Positions 42,277 to 50,640 of a DNA stretch of 64,000 nucleotides are shown here, piece by piece. The notes beneath the pieces were generated by a model. It had not been told where the DNA came from and made no database searches. It saw nothing but the letters and a program-made list of their open reading frames with translations. Position numbers and translations under genes: made by a program. This stretch comes from Alphaproteobacteria bacterium (GTDB lineage: Bacteria > Pseudomonadota > Alphaproteobacteria > DSM-16000 > Inquilinaceae): NCBI GenBank assembly GCA_028284045.1, contig JANQSN010000028.1, positions 124,001 to 188,000 of the forward strand, in the 5' to 3' direction. Positions within the stretch are counted from its first letter, which is position 1. Every line of letters begins with the position of its first letter.

Positions 42277-42653
42277 CACGCTACCTCTCTTTCCTTCTCA
42301 ATGTGGCCCTTCGCCACAGATCACCCTCGGCGGTAGGCCACCGAGCCGGTGGTTCGGTCAATTGCGTCCACTAGCGGAGACGAAGAACGGCGGCCTTTGG
42401 GTCGCGGCTCATCGCGCCCCCCTCACCGATGACGGCCAAGCCGTCGACGCCGCGCTGGGCTGCGCGTCTACGGACGTATCGAGCATCGGGGGCATCCTTG
42501 ACGGCGGAAACGGCAAGAGAATGTGAGTGAGAATGATAATCAGCCTCACGCAATAAGGCAATGTCCAGCCGCATCGTCGGTGTCCTGGTTTTCGGGGTCG
42601 CGGCGGTAGCGGCGGACGTCGCCCAAAAGTGTAGCGAGAAGACTCAACCGCTC
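42277..42653. other. Intergenic leader of the manganese-type ABC operon
   Basis: This 377-bp gap separates the receptor start from the stop of the WYL regulator gene. It holds a Fur-like box at its distal side (separate entry) and a short hairpin (GTGGC/GCCAC) near the start codon. A 67-codon frame on the minus strand (42371-42574) contains the Fur-like box and is probably not a gene. No yybP-ykoY-type manganese riboswitch pattern was recognised. Confidence 0.35.
42528..42548. promoter_or_regulatory. Fur/Mur-like box upstream of the manganese-type importer
   Basis: GAGAATGATAATCAGCCTC (42529-42547) matches 15 of 19 positions of the classical Fur consensus, with the perfect core TGATAATCA. 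The flanks extend the dyad to TGAG...CTCA. It lies about 250 bp before the metal receptor start on the minus strand. A Fur-family protein sensing iron or manganese (Fur or Mur) is the likely ligand. Confidence 0.55.
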
Positions 42654-43340
42654 TCAGAGGTCGCAGCCGGCATCCTGCGCGTAGAACGCGGTGAGTGTTT
42701 GGTGGGGCGCGTGAGTGAAGGAACCGGTAGGATCAGCCTTTGCGATTCGGTCGACGCGGAACATGCGAAAGTCATCGCGCAGTTCGCACCATGCAATGAG
42801 CGTCCAGACCTTGCCCCAGAATACGAGGCCGAGCGGGCGCACGCACCGCGTGGTCTTGGTCCCCGCCTCGTCTGCATAAAAAAGCGTGAGGCGAACCGTG
42901 TCCTGGATGGCGGCGTCGAGAACATCGAGCCTGTCGCGGGTTACGCTGTCGAGATCAGGCATTCGGAAGGCATGAATCACCGTGCGATCGGCGGCCTTCG
43001 CCGTCTCGGCCGGAACGACGGCGGTAATCTTCGCCAGCGCCTCGGACGCCGCGCGTGCCATCGCGGCCCCGCCCCAGGCTTCGACGAGTCGCGCGCCGGT
43101 AACAAGCGCCGCGATTTCGCCGCGCGAGAACATCAGGGGCGGCGCATCGAAGCCGGGGCGCATGACATAGCCGACGCCGGCCGCACCCTCGATGGGAACG
43201 CCCGACGCCATGAGATCGGCGATGTCGCGGTAGATCGTCCGCTCGGAGACCTCGAGCCGCTCGGCAAGGCGCCGCGCTGTGGTCAGCCGTCCACCCCGCA
43301 GAAGCTCAAGCAGACGGTAGAGCCGATCAGCGCGGCGCAT
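42654..43340 (-). CDS. YafY-type transcriptional regulator (HTH plus WYL domain)
   Basis: This 228-residue regulator has an N-terminal DeoR-like helix-turn-helix (DRLYRLLELLRGGRLTTARRLAERLEVSERTIYRDIADLMASGVPIEG) and a C-terminal ligand-binding WYL region, where CVRPLGLVFWGKVWTLIAWCELRDDFRMFRVDRIAKA matches the family. It starts 4 bp after the stop of the VOC gene, so both are on one transcript and it probably controls that operon through the dyad at 43760-43783. Confidence 0.88.
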   Translation of the reverse strand: MRRADRLYRLLELLRGGRLTTARRLAERLEVSERTIYRDIADLMASGVPIEGAAGVGYVMRPGFDAPPLMFSRGEIAALVTGARLVEAWGGAAMARAASEALAKITAVVPAETAKAADRTVIHAFRMPDLDSVTRDRLDVLDAAIQDTVRLTLFYADEAGTKTTRCVRPLGLVFWGKVWTLIAWCELRDDFRMFRVDRIAKADPTGSFTHAPHQTLTAFYAQDAGCDL

Positions 43341-43344
43341 CGCG

Positions 43345-43707
43345 CTACACGGCAAAGAACCCGATCGAGTTGCCGTCGGGGTCGGTGGCATAGAAGAACG
43401 AGCCCGAGGGGATCTCGATCGGATCGGAGACGACGGCCCCGCCTGCCGCGCGCACGCGCGCGGCCGTGGCATCGAGGCCATCGGGGGCGGAGAGATGGAT
43501 GGTCGGGCCGGTACCGGCGGCCGGCGGCTTGCCCGGGTAGAGGTGACCGCTGACGCCCGGATCGGACATGTCGGTGAAGGCGACCATCGGGTTTGGATCG
43601 CCATCCTGTCGGCTCAGGTCGCGACGCAGGACGGCGCTATAGAACGCGCGGGCGCGATCAAGATCGGCGACCGGGATCTCGAACCAGACGCATGTGTTGG
43701 TGCTCAT
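43345..43707 (-). CDS. VOC/glyoxalase-family protein
   Basis: This is a 120-residue protein with the vicinal-oxygen-chelate fold. MSTNTCVWFEIPVADLDRARAFYSAVL is the first beta-alpha-beta unit, and ATDPDGNSIGFFAV the last strand with its usual Asp-Pro-x-Gly-Asn. Such proteins include glyoxalases, dioxygenases and antibiotic-binding proteins; the substrate cannot be told. ATG 43707 was chosen over 43743. It is the first gene of an operon with the WYL regulator. Confidence 0.88.
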   Translation of the reverse strand: MSTNTCVWFEIPVADLDRARAFYSAVLRRDLSRQDGDPNPMVAFTDMSDPGVSGHLYPGKPPAAGTGPTIHLSAPDGLDATAARVRAAGGAVVSDPIEIPSGSFFYATDPDGNSIGFFAV

Positions 43708-43759
43708 GGGTGTGTTCCTCCTTGGCTGCTCGGACACCAACACGAGAGATAGCCAAGGG

Positions 43760-43783
43760 CTCCTGACAGCATCCTGTCAGGAG
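43760..43783. promoter_or_regulatory. Perfect 24-bp dyad, candidate operator for the WYL regulator
   Basis: CTCCTGACAG (43760-43769) and CTGTCAGGAG (43774-43783) are exact inverted 10-bp arms around CATC. The dyad lies 53 bp upstream of the VOC start codon, where a promoter is expected. It is most simply explained as the binding site of the co-transcribed WYL regulator, although a hairpin in RNA is also possible. Confidence 0.6.
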
Positions 43784-44275
43784 TGTCTGCGGTGAGCAAT
43801 CTTGAGGCGCGCGGAGGCGCGCCAGACGGGCGAAGACCCGTTCATCTTTGTCGTCGCTGAGGACGACCCTGCACTGTCTGCCATGGGCGGGAGAGTCATT
43901 CTCCAGATGGCCGAAGCTGCTGTTCCACCGACAGGATCGTTGCCTCGCGATCGTCGCAGCCCTGCGCCACGATGCTTGTCTCTCGCCGAACCCGGGTGCT
44001 CGCAGGAGACGAGCCGACGCTATGGGGTTGCGCATCCAGCCATTCGCGGTCAGCATTTCCTTGTCAGGGTGGTTTCACTTGGGAAATCCGGTACTAGAGC
44101 AGTGACGCGAATAAGAGATCCGCACCAGTGGTCTACTAATCGGCAGCCGACTGAGCCGCCGTTTCGTCGCAGCCGAACGGTCATCCCGATCGCGAACACC
44201 TGAGTGACTCTTTACCACTTTGCGGCGCCGTTGGGTAGCACGCTCTACAAAGTCGTTTTCCGTTTACTGTAGGGG
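43784..44275. other. Intergenic region between the VOC operon and the methyltransferase
   Basis: About 490 bp without a convincing gene. Only short shadow frames are present. The base composition falls towards the AT-rich methyltransferase gene from about 44050 onward, so the region may mark the edge of an acquired segment. No integrase, tRNA or intact transposase was found. Confidence 0.3.
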
Positions 44276-45118
44276 ATGGGAAGGGAGATGAATGCCAGAA
44301 AAACTATAGGAAGGGTGTTTCGGGATCTATTGTTGAGAATAATAAGAGCATTAGATATCAAGATATTCAATGAATTTCTGCAATTTAGAGTTCTTAGAAA
44401 GAACTATAGACAGCTCATCGAATCTTTCTCTACCGATTATCTTTCGATTTCCAATTTAAATTTGCCAGAAAACGCTATGAGATTTGAACTATTAGCTCAT
44501 GTAATAGGAACCACACCCGCCGAAGCATTCGAGATTATTGTTAGCCTTCACAAAGTGCGTGATATAGATGGGGATGTCTGTGAATTTGGCGTAGCTCAAG
44601 GCAGGACCTCGGCGATAATTGCCAACGAATTGATGTCAGGTGACAAGAATTTATATCTCTTTGATACTTTCGAAGGTCTCCCACCCCCATCACATGAAGA
44701 TGAGCTGAAGGATGACATTTTCAATTTAGGTTCTATCGAAGCCTACACGGGTCAGATGGCTTGTCCGGAAACTATGGTCCGAAAACAACTTGAGAAAATA
44801 GAATTCCCAAATCATCGCATTCATATAATCAAAGGTCGGTTTGACGCAGAATTTGCGCAAAGTGCGCGCATGCCTTTATCTGTATCTTTCGCCTATATCG
44901 ATTTTGATTTCTACCAACCAATACGAGACGCCCTCGATTTCCTTCACGGCAGTATGCCGGAAGGCGGAATCATCATTGTCGATGATTATGACTTTTTCTC
45001 AACCGGCGCGAAGAAAGCCGTTGACCAGTTCACTAGAGAGAAAGGTGAAACGGCCTATAGCTTCAGAGTCGCTCCAGAATCATATGGAAAATACGCAGTC
45101 ATCCAGAAGATCAGTTAG
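44276..45118 (+). CDS. TylF/MycF-type macrocin O-methyltransferase family protein
   Basis: This 280-residue SAM-dependent methyltransferase has the family's SAM site VCEFGVAQGRTSAIIA, then YLFDTFEGLPPPS, VSFAYIDFDFYQPIRDALDFL and GGIIIVDDYDFFSTGAKKAVDQF. Members methylate sugars in macrolides and also in polysaccharides and glycolipids. The gene is strikingly AT-rich in its codons (many ATA, AAT and TTA), unlike almost every neighbour, which argues for recent transfer. No glycosyltransferase or polyketide gene is nearby. The ATG at 44276 or 44288 may be the start; both lie next to purine-rich sequence. Confidence 0.85.
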   Translation: MGREMNARKTIGRVFRDLLLRIIRALDIKIFNEFLQFRVLRKNYRQLIESFSTDYLSISNLNLPENAMRFELLAHVIGTTPAEAFEIIVSLHKVRDIDGDVCEFGVAQGRTSAIIANELMSGDKNLYLFDTFEGLPPPSHEDELKDDIFNLGSIEAYTGQMACPETMVRKQLEKIEFPNHRIHIIKGRFDAEFAQSARMPLSVSFAYIDFDFYQPIRDALDFLHGSMPEGGIIIVDDYDFFSTGAKKAVDQFTREKGETAYSFRVAPESYGKYAVIQKIS

Positions 45119-45543
45119 CTGGTATTTCATGGTCGTGCTCTGAGCCATGGGTGAAGGTGGGTTGGATTCACAGCAGGAGCCCGCCACCGAACTAAAGGGT
45201 AGATCGGTCGCAATCAGTTCCTCGGGACCGACTGTCACGTATCACGAGCCGCTCCGGGCCCCGAGATTCAGAAAGCGGGCTGCCGAAATCCCCTTCTCAA
45301 CGTTGTTCCCTCGCAGACGGAGCTCTCCAACCGATTGAAACGAAAGGAGTCACGCCTCAGCGGGAATGACGTTCAAGGTCAAATCTGACGTTCTTCAGGA
45401 ACCTGCCAGGTCGAAACCCATGGCGTAAGTTGCCGACCACACCGTTACGCTATAGCGTTTGCTGCACAGGGAATCCGGTTGGTTCCGATGACGACCGTTT
45501 CGGCAACCAAGTATCCGCCTCACATAATCCAGGGAGACGACCT
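45119..45543. other. Intergenic region with a degenerate REP-like sequence
   Basis: There is no supported gene in these 425 bp. At 45353-45371 the sequence ACGCCTCAGCGGGAATGACG, read on the minus strand, starts CGTCATTCCCGC, like the conserved head of the palindromes near 12660. It may be a decayed copy of the same family. The Shine-Dalgarno GGGAGACG for the cyclase-family gene is at the right end. Confidence 0.3.
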
Positions 45544-46365
45544 ATGTGCCATCCAATCATCGTGGAGTACGTCAAGGGAAAGGCGCTTAGCCGCCGTGAT
45601 CTCTTTCGCGGGTCGGCCGCGGCGGGGGCGGCGATTGCAGCCTCGGCGGCCTTGGCGCCGCGGCCCGTGCTGGCGCAGTCGGCGAGCCGCGCCATCGACC
45701 TGACCCATACCCTGACCTACGACTTCCCGACCTACTTCGGCGAACAGCAGTTCTTCGACGAGGAGGTGTTCACCTATGCTGAGCACAGCTTCAATCTGAA
45801 GATGCTGCGGGTGAACGAGCACACCGGCACCCATATCGATGCCCCGCTGCACTTCACCGATGGCGGCACATCGATCGACGAAGTGCCGGTTGAGACCTTG
45901 GTCTGCCCGCTGGCCGTTGTCGATATCCAGGAGAAGGCGGACACCGATCCGGATGCGCAGGTTACGCCCGACGATTTGACGGCATGGATCGCCACGCATG
46001 GGCCAATCCCTCCAGGCGCCTGTGTCGCCCAGAACGCGGGATGGCAAAGGCGTCTGGGTACGCCGACGTTCCGCAATGCCGATGATGCCGGCACGATGCA
46101 CTTCCCAGGCTTCCACGTAGAGGCGGTACAGATGCTGCTGGAGGAGGCCGAGGTCGCCGGAATCGGCGTCGACACTCTGTCGATCGATTACGGTCCGTCT
46201 GCCGATTTCATAACCCACTACACATGGCTGCCGGCGAACCGCTGGGCCGTCGAGAACATGGCCAATCTCGACATGCTGCCGGCCACCGGTGCCACCTTGA
46301 TCGTCGGCGCGCCCAAGCACCAGGGCGGGACGGGCGGACCCTGCCGGCTGATCGCGTTGACCTGA
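45544..46365 (+). CDS. Tat-exported cyclase-family protein (kynurenine formamidase-like fold)
   Basis: This is a 273-residue metal hydrolase. The Tat signal has twin arginines at 17-18 (SRRDLFRG) and an Ala-rich core ending VLAQ. The catalytic metal motif of the cyclase/formamidase family is intact at residues 93-103 (HTGTHIDAPLHF). GIGVDTLSIDYGPSADFITHYTWLPANRW and GATLIVGAPKHQGGTGGPCRLIAL close the domain. ATG 45544 has GGGAGACGACCT upstream. Export through Tat suggests a metal-loaded periplasmic enzyme; the substrate is unknown. Confidence 0.85.
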   Translation: MCHPIIVEYVKGKALSRRDLFRGSAAAGAAIAASAALAPRPVLAQSASRAIDLTHTLTYDFPTYFGEQQFFDEEVFTYAEHSFNLKMLRVNEHTGTHIDAPLHFTDGGTSIDEVPVETLVCPLAVVDIQEKADTDPDAQVTPDDLTAWIATHGPIPPGACVAQNAGWQRRLGTPTFRNADDAGTMHFPGFHVEAVQMLLEEAEVAGIGVDTLSIDYGPSADFITHYTWLPANRWAVENMANLDMLPATGATLIVGAPKHQGGTGGPCRLIALT

Positions 46366-46612
46366 CGGAAGGCCTCTTGCGCGCTGGCTTCGGTGTTGCC
46401 TATCACGTGCAGGCCTGATGGGACTTGGTGTCGCGGCATGTCATGTCAGGCACCAATCCTCCCGTCGTGGATCCGAATTCCAAATGATGGATTCGGCGGA
46501 GGGACTCTGTAGATGTCAGATCCAAGGCACTAAAACCACACCGTCGTCGACGATCATGTAAGGATGCGCGAGGATCAACACCGTCGCGATTAATCAATGA
46601 GGAGCCTGGTGA

Positions 46613-47074
46613 GTGTCTGAGCGCACTTTCGAGCCTATGGCCAAAGCTGAAGTCGTCGCCGCACAGCGCGCTTGGGCCAAGTTTGTTACGGAGCGTGACG
46701 TCGATCAGCTCTTGGAACTCTACGATTTCGGGTCACCGGACGAACCCCTTCTCTTCAAGCCCACCTTGGCGGACGTCATTCGCCTCGATCGCGCAGGAGC
46801 GCGGTCCTACTTCGTGGGCGGTGATCCGGACTATCCCAACGACCACGGCTTTCTCAATCGGGGTTGGAAGCGCGTGGAGTTCCAGAGCGCGGCGGGTCCG
46901 ATCTTGAAGGCCGGGGGGCTCGGCTACAAGGACATGGGGCACTACACCTTCATCGACAGAGACGGCAACGCCACCCGTGCTGACTATACGTTCGCCTATC
47001 ACAAGCTAGACGGGCGCGTTCTCATCTCTTTGCATCACTCCTCGCTTACGTGGCTTCCCCCGCCAGAGGACTGA
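46613..47074 (+). CDS. NTF2-like protein (CaMKII-association-domain/DUF4440 type)
   Basis: This 153-residue protein has the cone-like NTF2 fold signature: VVAAQRAWAKFVTERDVDQLLELYDF near the N-terminus and TRADYTFAYHKLDGRVLISLHHSSLTW at the end, where the His-His-Ser-Ser group is typical of small SnoaL-type proteins. The start is taken as GTG at 46613 because GGAG lies 8 bp upstream; an ATG at 46637 is possible. Such proteins have varied roles, and none can be assigned. The 247-bp gap before it shows no gene. Confidence 0.72.
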   Translation: MSERTFEPMAKAEVVAAQRAWAKFVTERDVDQLLELYDFGSPDEPLLFKPTLADVIRLDRAGARSYFVGGDPDYPNDHGFLNRGWKRVEFQSAAGPILKAGGLGYKDMGHYTFIDRDGNATRADYTFAYHKLDGRVLISLHHSSLTWLPPPED

Positions 47075-47126
47075 GTCAAACGAAGAGAGGGAGGAACCGG
47101 CGCCGATCGCCTTCGACACGCCGCCC

Positions 47127-48212
47127 TCACCCCACCACATGCCGCCCGAGGTTCCGCTCCAGATCATGCCGGATCGTGTGCAGGTGCAGGGGCTGGTTGC
47201 GCAGGCTGGCGAACTCGATCAGGAACGTGTCGCCGTGCAGGCGGTAGTACAGCATCTCACCTTCGCGGTTCGAACCGGCCCAGCCGAACCGGGTTGCCAT
47301 CAGGTCGCCGGCCCGCGTGCGCGCCCGCTGCGCCTCGGCCAGGGGCGATGCCAGGTGATCGACGGCATAGAGGTCGACCAGCCGCACCGCCAGATCGGCC
47401 TGGGCCGGCGTCAGGTCGGCCAGCGGCACGCCCTGGCGCTCTGCGGCGACGCTGTCCTCCCGGCCGGCCAGCGCCAGCACGTTGCCGAAGGCCGCCTCCG
47501 CAATCACGGCGCGGTCGCGGTTGGCCGGGCCCAGGTCGGCGAACAGGCGCCGGCCCAAGACCTCCTCCTCCACCAGCGCGACCAGCCCTCGATGGCGGCC
47601 GGCCGAGACCGTATTGGGGTCTGAGGAGAAGGACGACGGCGTCACCGACACCACCCGGTCGCCGTCGAGCGTGAAGCTCAGCGTCAGGTGATGCCCCTCG
47701 AACCGCCAGCCCCAAGCACCGGTCGCCGCCGGCGTGCCGAAGAGGGCGGTGGAAAACCGCTCGCCATTGCGGTCGGCCGCCCCCCGTCCTTGCTCCCGCA
47801 GCACATCCTGCAGGACCATGACGCGCTCCGCCTTTGCCACGCCCTCCGCGCTCAGGCCAGTGGCCAGGAGGTCCAGCGCCGCCGCCTTCTGGTCGGCGGT
47901 CATGCGCTCCAGCGGCAGGCCGGGCGCCGTCCGCGACCCCAGCATGTAATTCCAGTCCTGCCGGGTCCGGCTGTCGAAGGCGAAGGTCGCCGCATCGCGC
48001 GCCGCATCGTCCAGCGTCGCCAGGAAGCCCGCGGCCCGGTCCACCATCGCGGCGCCGACCGCCGCATCGGCGCCGGTCGCCGGCGCACCGACCGCCGCGC
48101 CGGACAGGCTCGCGACCGCGAGCGGGGCCGCTAGCGGCACCGCCGCCAGCACTGCCCGCCGCGACAGTCCCGTCGCCGGGCGGGGCTCGTGGGACAGATG
48201 CTCGATCGTCAT
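47127..48212 (-). CDS. DUF3500 protein with a Tat-like signal
   Basis: This 361-residue protein starts with GLSRRAVLAAVPLAAPLAVASLSGAAVGAPA, a probable twin-arginine signal. The remainder matches DUF3500: FDSRTRQDWNYMLG, GWRFEGHHLTLSFTLDGDRVVSVTPSSFSSDPN and GEMLYYRLHGDTFLIEFASLRNQPLHLHTIRHDLERNLG. The family is exported and of unknown function. The start at 48212 was chosen because the longer frame runs into the methyltransferase gene. It is convergent with the NTF2-like gene. Confidence 0.8.
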   Translation of the reverse strand: MTIEHLSHEPRPATGLSRRAVLAAVPLAAPLAVASLSGAAVGAPATGADAAVGAAMVDRAAGFLATLDDAARDAATFAFDSRTRQDWNYMLGSRTAPGLPLERMTADQKAAALDLLATGLSAEGVAKAERVMVLQDVLREQGRGAADRNGERFSTALFGTPAATGAWGWRFEGHHLTLSFTLDGDRVVSVTPSSFSSDPNTVSAGRHRGLVALVEEEVLGRRLFADLGPANRDRAVIAEAAFGNVLALAGREDSVAAERQGVPLADLTPAQADLAVRLVDLYAVDHLASPLAEAQRARTRAGDLMATRFGWAGSNREGEMLYYRLHGDTFLIEFASLRNQPLHLHTIRHDLERNLGRHVVG

Positions 48213-48346
48213 CGCTCGGCCCTCCTGCACCATCGCGCTTGCGCTTAGTGAGAGAGGTGGGAGAGCCGGCCACCCCGGCCTACCCCGGCACCCGTTCACG
48301 GTTTCGAGAGGGGAGGTGTCCCGCGCTCCCGCCCGTCCGCCGCCGG

Positions 48347-49117
48347 TCAACCGCCCGTTGGGTGGACCGGGCCGATATGCAGGAAGATCGGCCAGACGAC
48401 GGGCCGCACGCGGTCCGCCGGTCCCCAGACGCCGCCAAGCTCTTCGGCCAGACCGGGCATCGGGTCTCGGCCCGTGTCGGCGCGGTACTCCTTCACCGAC
48501 GACCAGGTGGCGATGTAGGCCAGCAGTTGGTCCAGCGTCCAATCCTGGCGCATCTCCCGCTCCTCCGGCGGGGTATCGGCGAAGGGGAATTCCAGGTCCG
48601 CATAGCCGCGATCGATCACCGCGCGTTCCGGCGGCCACCAGGGGCCGATGGTGGTGCTGTAGAAGCGCCGCACCACGGCGTTGGCCTCCGGCGCGTCGGG
48701 CAGCCGCTGGGCGGCGTAGCAGAAGACGCCGATCCGCGCCCCGGGCTTGGCGACCCGCCGCACCTCGCGGTAGAAGCCGGGCAGATCGAACCAGTGCGCC
48801 GCCTGCGCCACCACCACCAGATCGACAGAGGCGGGCGGCAGGCCGCTCGCCTCCGCGGTCGCGACCCGGTAGTCGATGCGCGGATGGGCGCGCGCCCGGG
48901 CGATCTGCTCGGCGCTGGCGTCGGTGGCGAATACCCGGCCCACCGCGTCCGCCAAGCCGAGGGAGAGCTGGCCGCTGCCGCACCCGCAATCCCAAGCGGC
49001 CGCCCCGTCCGGCAGCCCCTCGACCAGCCTGTCGATCAGCGCCTGCGGATAGCGCGGCCGCGCCTCCGCGTAGCTGTCGGCCAAGCCTGAAAAGTGATCC
49101 TTGAACACGGTGCTCAT
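48347..49117 (-). CDS. Class I SAM-dependent methyltransferase
   Basis: This 256-residue methyltransferase has the start MSTVFKDHFSGLADSYAEARPRYP, the SAM loop WDCGCGSGQLSLGLA, then VFATDASAEQI and VDLVVVAQAAHWFDLPGFYREVRRVAKPG. It is close to proteins annotated as trans-aconitate methyltransferase-like or putative methyltransferase with a Methyltransf_11 domain. The C-terminal WTLDQLLAYIATWSSVKEY motif fits the yeast Crg1/Tmt1-like group. The substrate is unknown. It is divergent from the aldo/keto reductase gene across 66 bp. Confidence 0.85.
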   Translation of the reverse strand: MSTVFKDHFSGLADSYAEARPRYPQALIDRLVEGLPDGAAAWDCGCGSGQLSLGLADAVGRVFATDASAEQIARARAHPRIDYRVATAEASGLPPASVDLVVVAQAAHWFDLPGFYREVRRVAKPGARIGVFCYAAQRLPDAPEANAVVRRFYSTTIGPWWPPERAVIDRGYADLEFPFADTPPEEREMRQDWTLDQLLAYIATWSSVKEYRADTGRDPMPGLAEELGGVWGPADRVRPVVWPIFLHIGPVHPTGG

Positions 49118-49183
49118 CGCCCCTCTTCTCCCCGGGTCCATCCTGGCTTCATCCCGTCCCCCCGAACAGGAACGCCCCCGACC

Positions 49184-50191
49184 ATGCACTACCGCCGCCT
49201 CGGCCGCAGCAGCCTGAAGGTCTCCCCGATCTGCCTCGGCACCATGATGTTCGGGGGGCGCACCGGCTCGCGCGACGCCCTCGACATCATCGCCGAAGCC
49301 GCCGACCACGGCGTCAACTTCATCGATACCGCCGATGTCTACAATGGCGGCCAGTCGGAGCGCATCGTCGGCCGCGGCCTCAGCGCCAACCGCGACCATT
49401 GGGTGGTGGCGACCAAGGCGGCCAACCGCACCGGCCCCGGCCCCAACGACCGCGGCACCGGGCGGCGCCACCTGATGGCGGCGTGCGAGGCCAGCCTGCG
49501 CCGTCTCGGCACCGACGCCATCGACATCTTCTACCTGCACCGCGAGGACCCCGACACGCCCTTGGAGGAGACGGTGCGCGCCCTGGCCGATCTCGTCCGC
49601 CAGGGCAAGATCCGCTATTTCGGCCTGTCGAACTACCGCGCCTGGCGCATCGCCACGGTGGCCCATCTGGCCGACCAGGCAGGCATCGACCGCCCGGTGG
49701 TGCTGCAGCCCTACTACAACGCCCTCAACCGCATGCCGGAGGTGGAGGTCTTGCCGGCCGCGCGGCACTACGGGCTCGGCGTCGCACCCTACAGCCCGCT
49801 CGCCCGCGGCGTGCTGACCGCGAAGTACCGGCCCGAAGCGCCGCCGCCCGCCGACAGCCGCGCGGCCCGGCAGGACACGCGCATGATGCAGACCGAATGG
49901 CGGCCGGAGAGCCTGATCATCGCCGAACAGGTCCAGGCCCATGCCACGGCGCGCGGCCTGACCGCCGGCCAGTTCGCCGTCGCCTGGCTGCTCGCCAACC
50001 CGATCGTCACCTCGGTAATCGCCGGCCCTCGCACCGCCGCGCAATGGCGCGACTACCAGGGCGGGGTCGACTATGCGTGGACCGCCGAGGACGAAGCGCT
50101 GATCGACCGCCTAGTCCCGCCGGGTCATCCCTCCACCCCGGGCTACACCGACCCCGCCTATCCCCTGGAAGGCCGGCCGCGCCCCGACTGA
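49184..50191 (+). CDS. Aldo/keto reductase
   Basis: This is a 335-residue NADPH-dependent oxidoreductase of the AKR superfamily. The catalytic tetrad is complete: Asp48 and Tyr53 (FIDTADVYNGG), Lys78 (VVATKAAN) and His119 (FYLHREDPDTP). The C-terminal cofactor-binding segment reads LANPIVTSVIAGPRTAAQW. The start MHYRRLGRSSLKVSPICLGTM at 49184 is typical. A role in removing reactive aldehydes is plausible; the substrate is not defined. Confidence 0.9.
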   Translation: MHYRRLGRSSLKVSPICLGTMMFGGRTGSRDALDIIAEAADHGVNFIDTADVYNGGQSERIVGRGLSANRDHWVVATKAANRTGPGPNDRGTGRRHLMAACEASLRRLGTDAIDIFYLHREDPDTPLEETVRALADLVRQGKIRYFGLSNYRAWRIATVAHLADQAGIDRPVVLQPYYNALNRMPEVEVLPAARHYGLGVAPYSPLARGVLTAKYRPEAPPPADSRAARQDTRMMQTEWRPESLIIAEQVQAHATARGLTAGQFAVAWLLANPIVTSVIAGPRTAAQWRDYQGGVDYAWTAEDEALIDRLVPPGHPSTPGYTDPAYPLEGRPRPD

Positions 50192-50640
50192 ACCGCCCAA
50201 CGCGTTGCTGAGCCCGTTCGACCACCACCGGGACGGCAGTTTGACACGGGTCAATGCGGCGCATCGCGGCTCGGGCACACTGCGCAACAGTGAAGGTCAC
50301 CTCAAGGTCAATAGGACTGTCGACAAGACTGCCGACGGTGAGTTGACCGGGATCGCGCCTTCTCGGATAAATCGTGCGGCTGCAAAGGGAGAGCGGCCGG
50401 CTTCCCCGCACAACCGCGCGATTGGCGATGCGATCGAGCCAACCGGGCCCTACGCCCACGGCAGACCGGAGATCCGGTTCTATATTGGGAGTGTCGATCG
50501 ATCGAAGTCCCGTTTGGTAACCGGACCCTTACCGGCTGGCTCGAGGGACCGGCGCGTCTGGCCGTCACGGTATCGACGATGCCGACTGGCGGTTTTGTCG
50601 TTAGCCCACCCCGACGGCATCCCCCCATTGGAGAAACGTG
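50192..50640. promoter_or_regulatory. Long leader upstream of pckG
   Basis: These 449 bp hold several regulatory-looking elements. TTGACACGGGTCAA (50241-50254) is a perfect FNR/FixK-type dyad (TTGA-N6-TCAA). AAGGTCA occurs twice in direct repeat with an 11-bp period (50293-50299, 50304-50310). ACCGGA/TCCGGT (50465-50478) and TCGATCGATCGA (50494-50505) are palindromes. The ribosome-binding site is GGAGA before ATG 50641. No gene is seen. Confidence 0.5.

Noticed and set aside
42277..42560. Manganese (yybP-ykoY) riboswitch in the leader of the manganese-type importer
   Set aside because: The conserved core could not be found on the minus strand; only a short hairpin and a Fur-like box are visible.
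42371..42574. 67-codon minus-strand frame with an HSHSHS motif
   Set aside because: It contains the Fur-like box, has no clear ribosome-binding site and no recognised family, so it is more likely leader sequence of the metal operon.
43848..44105. Short frame with a segment vaguely like an IS630-type transposase (AALRHD)
   Set aside because: Similarity is limited to a few residues, no DDE motif or terminal repeats were found, and I cannot support a transposase call.
46403..46597. Minus-strand 64-codon frame between the cyclase-family and NTF2-like genes
   Set aside because: No family, no ribosome-binding site and a composition typical of a shadow frame.
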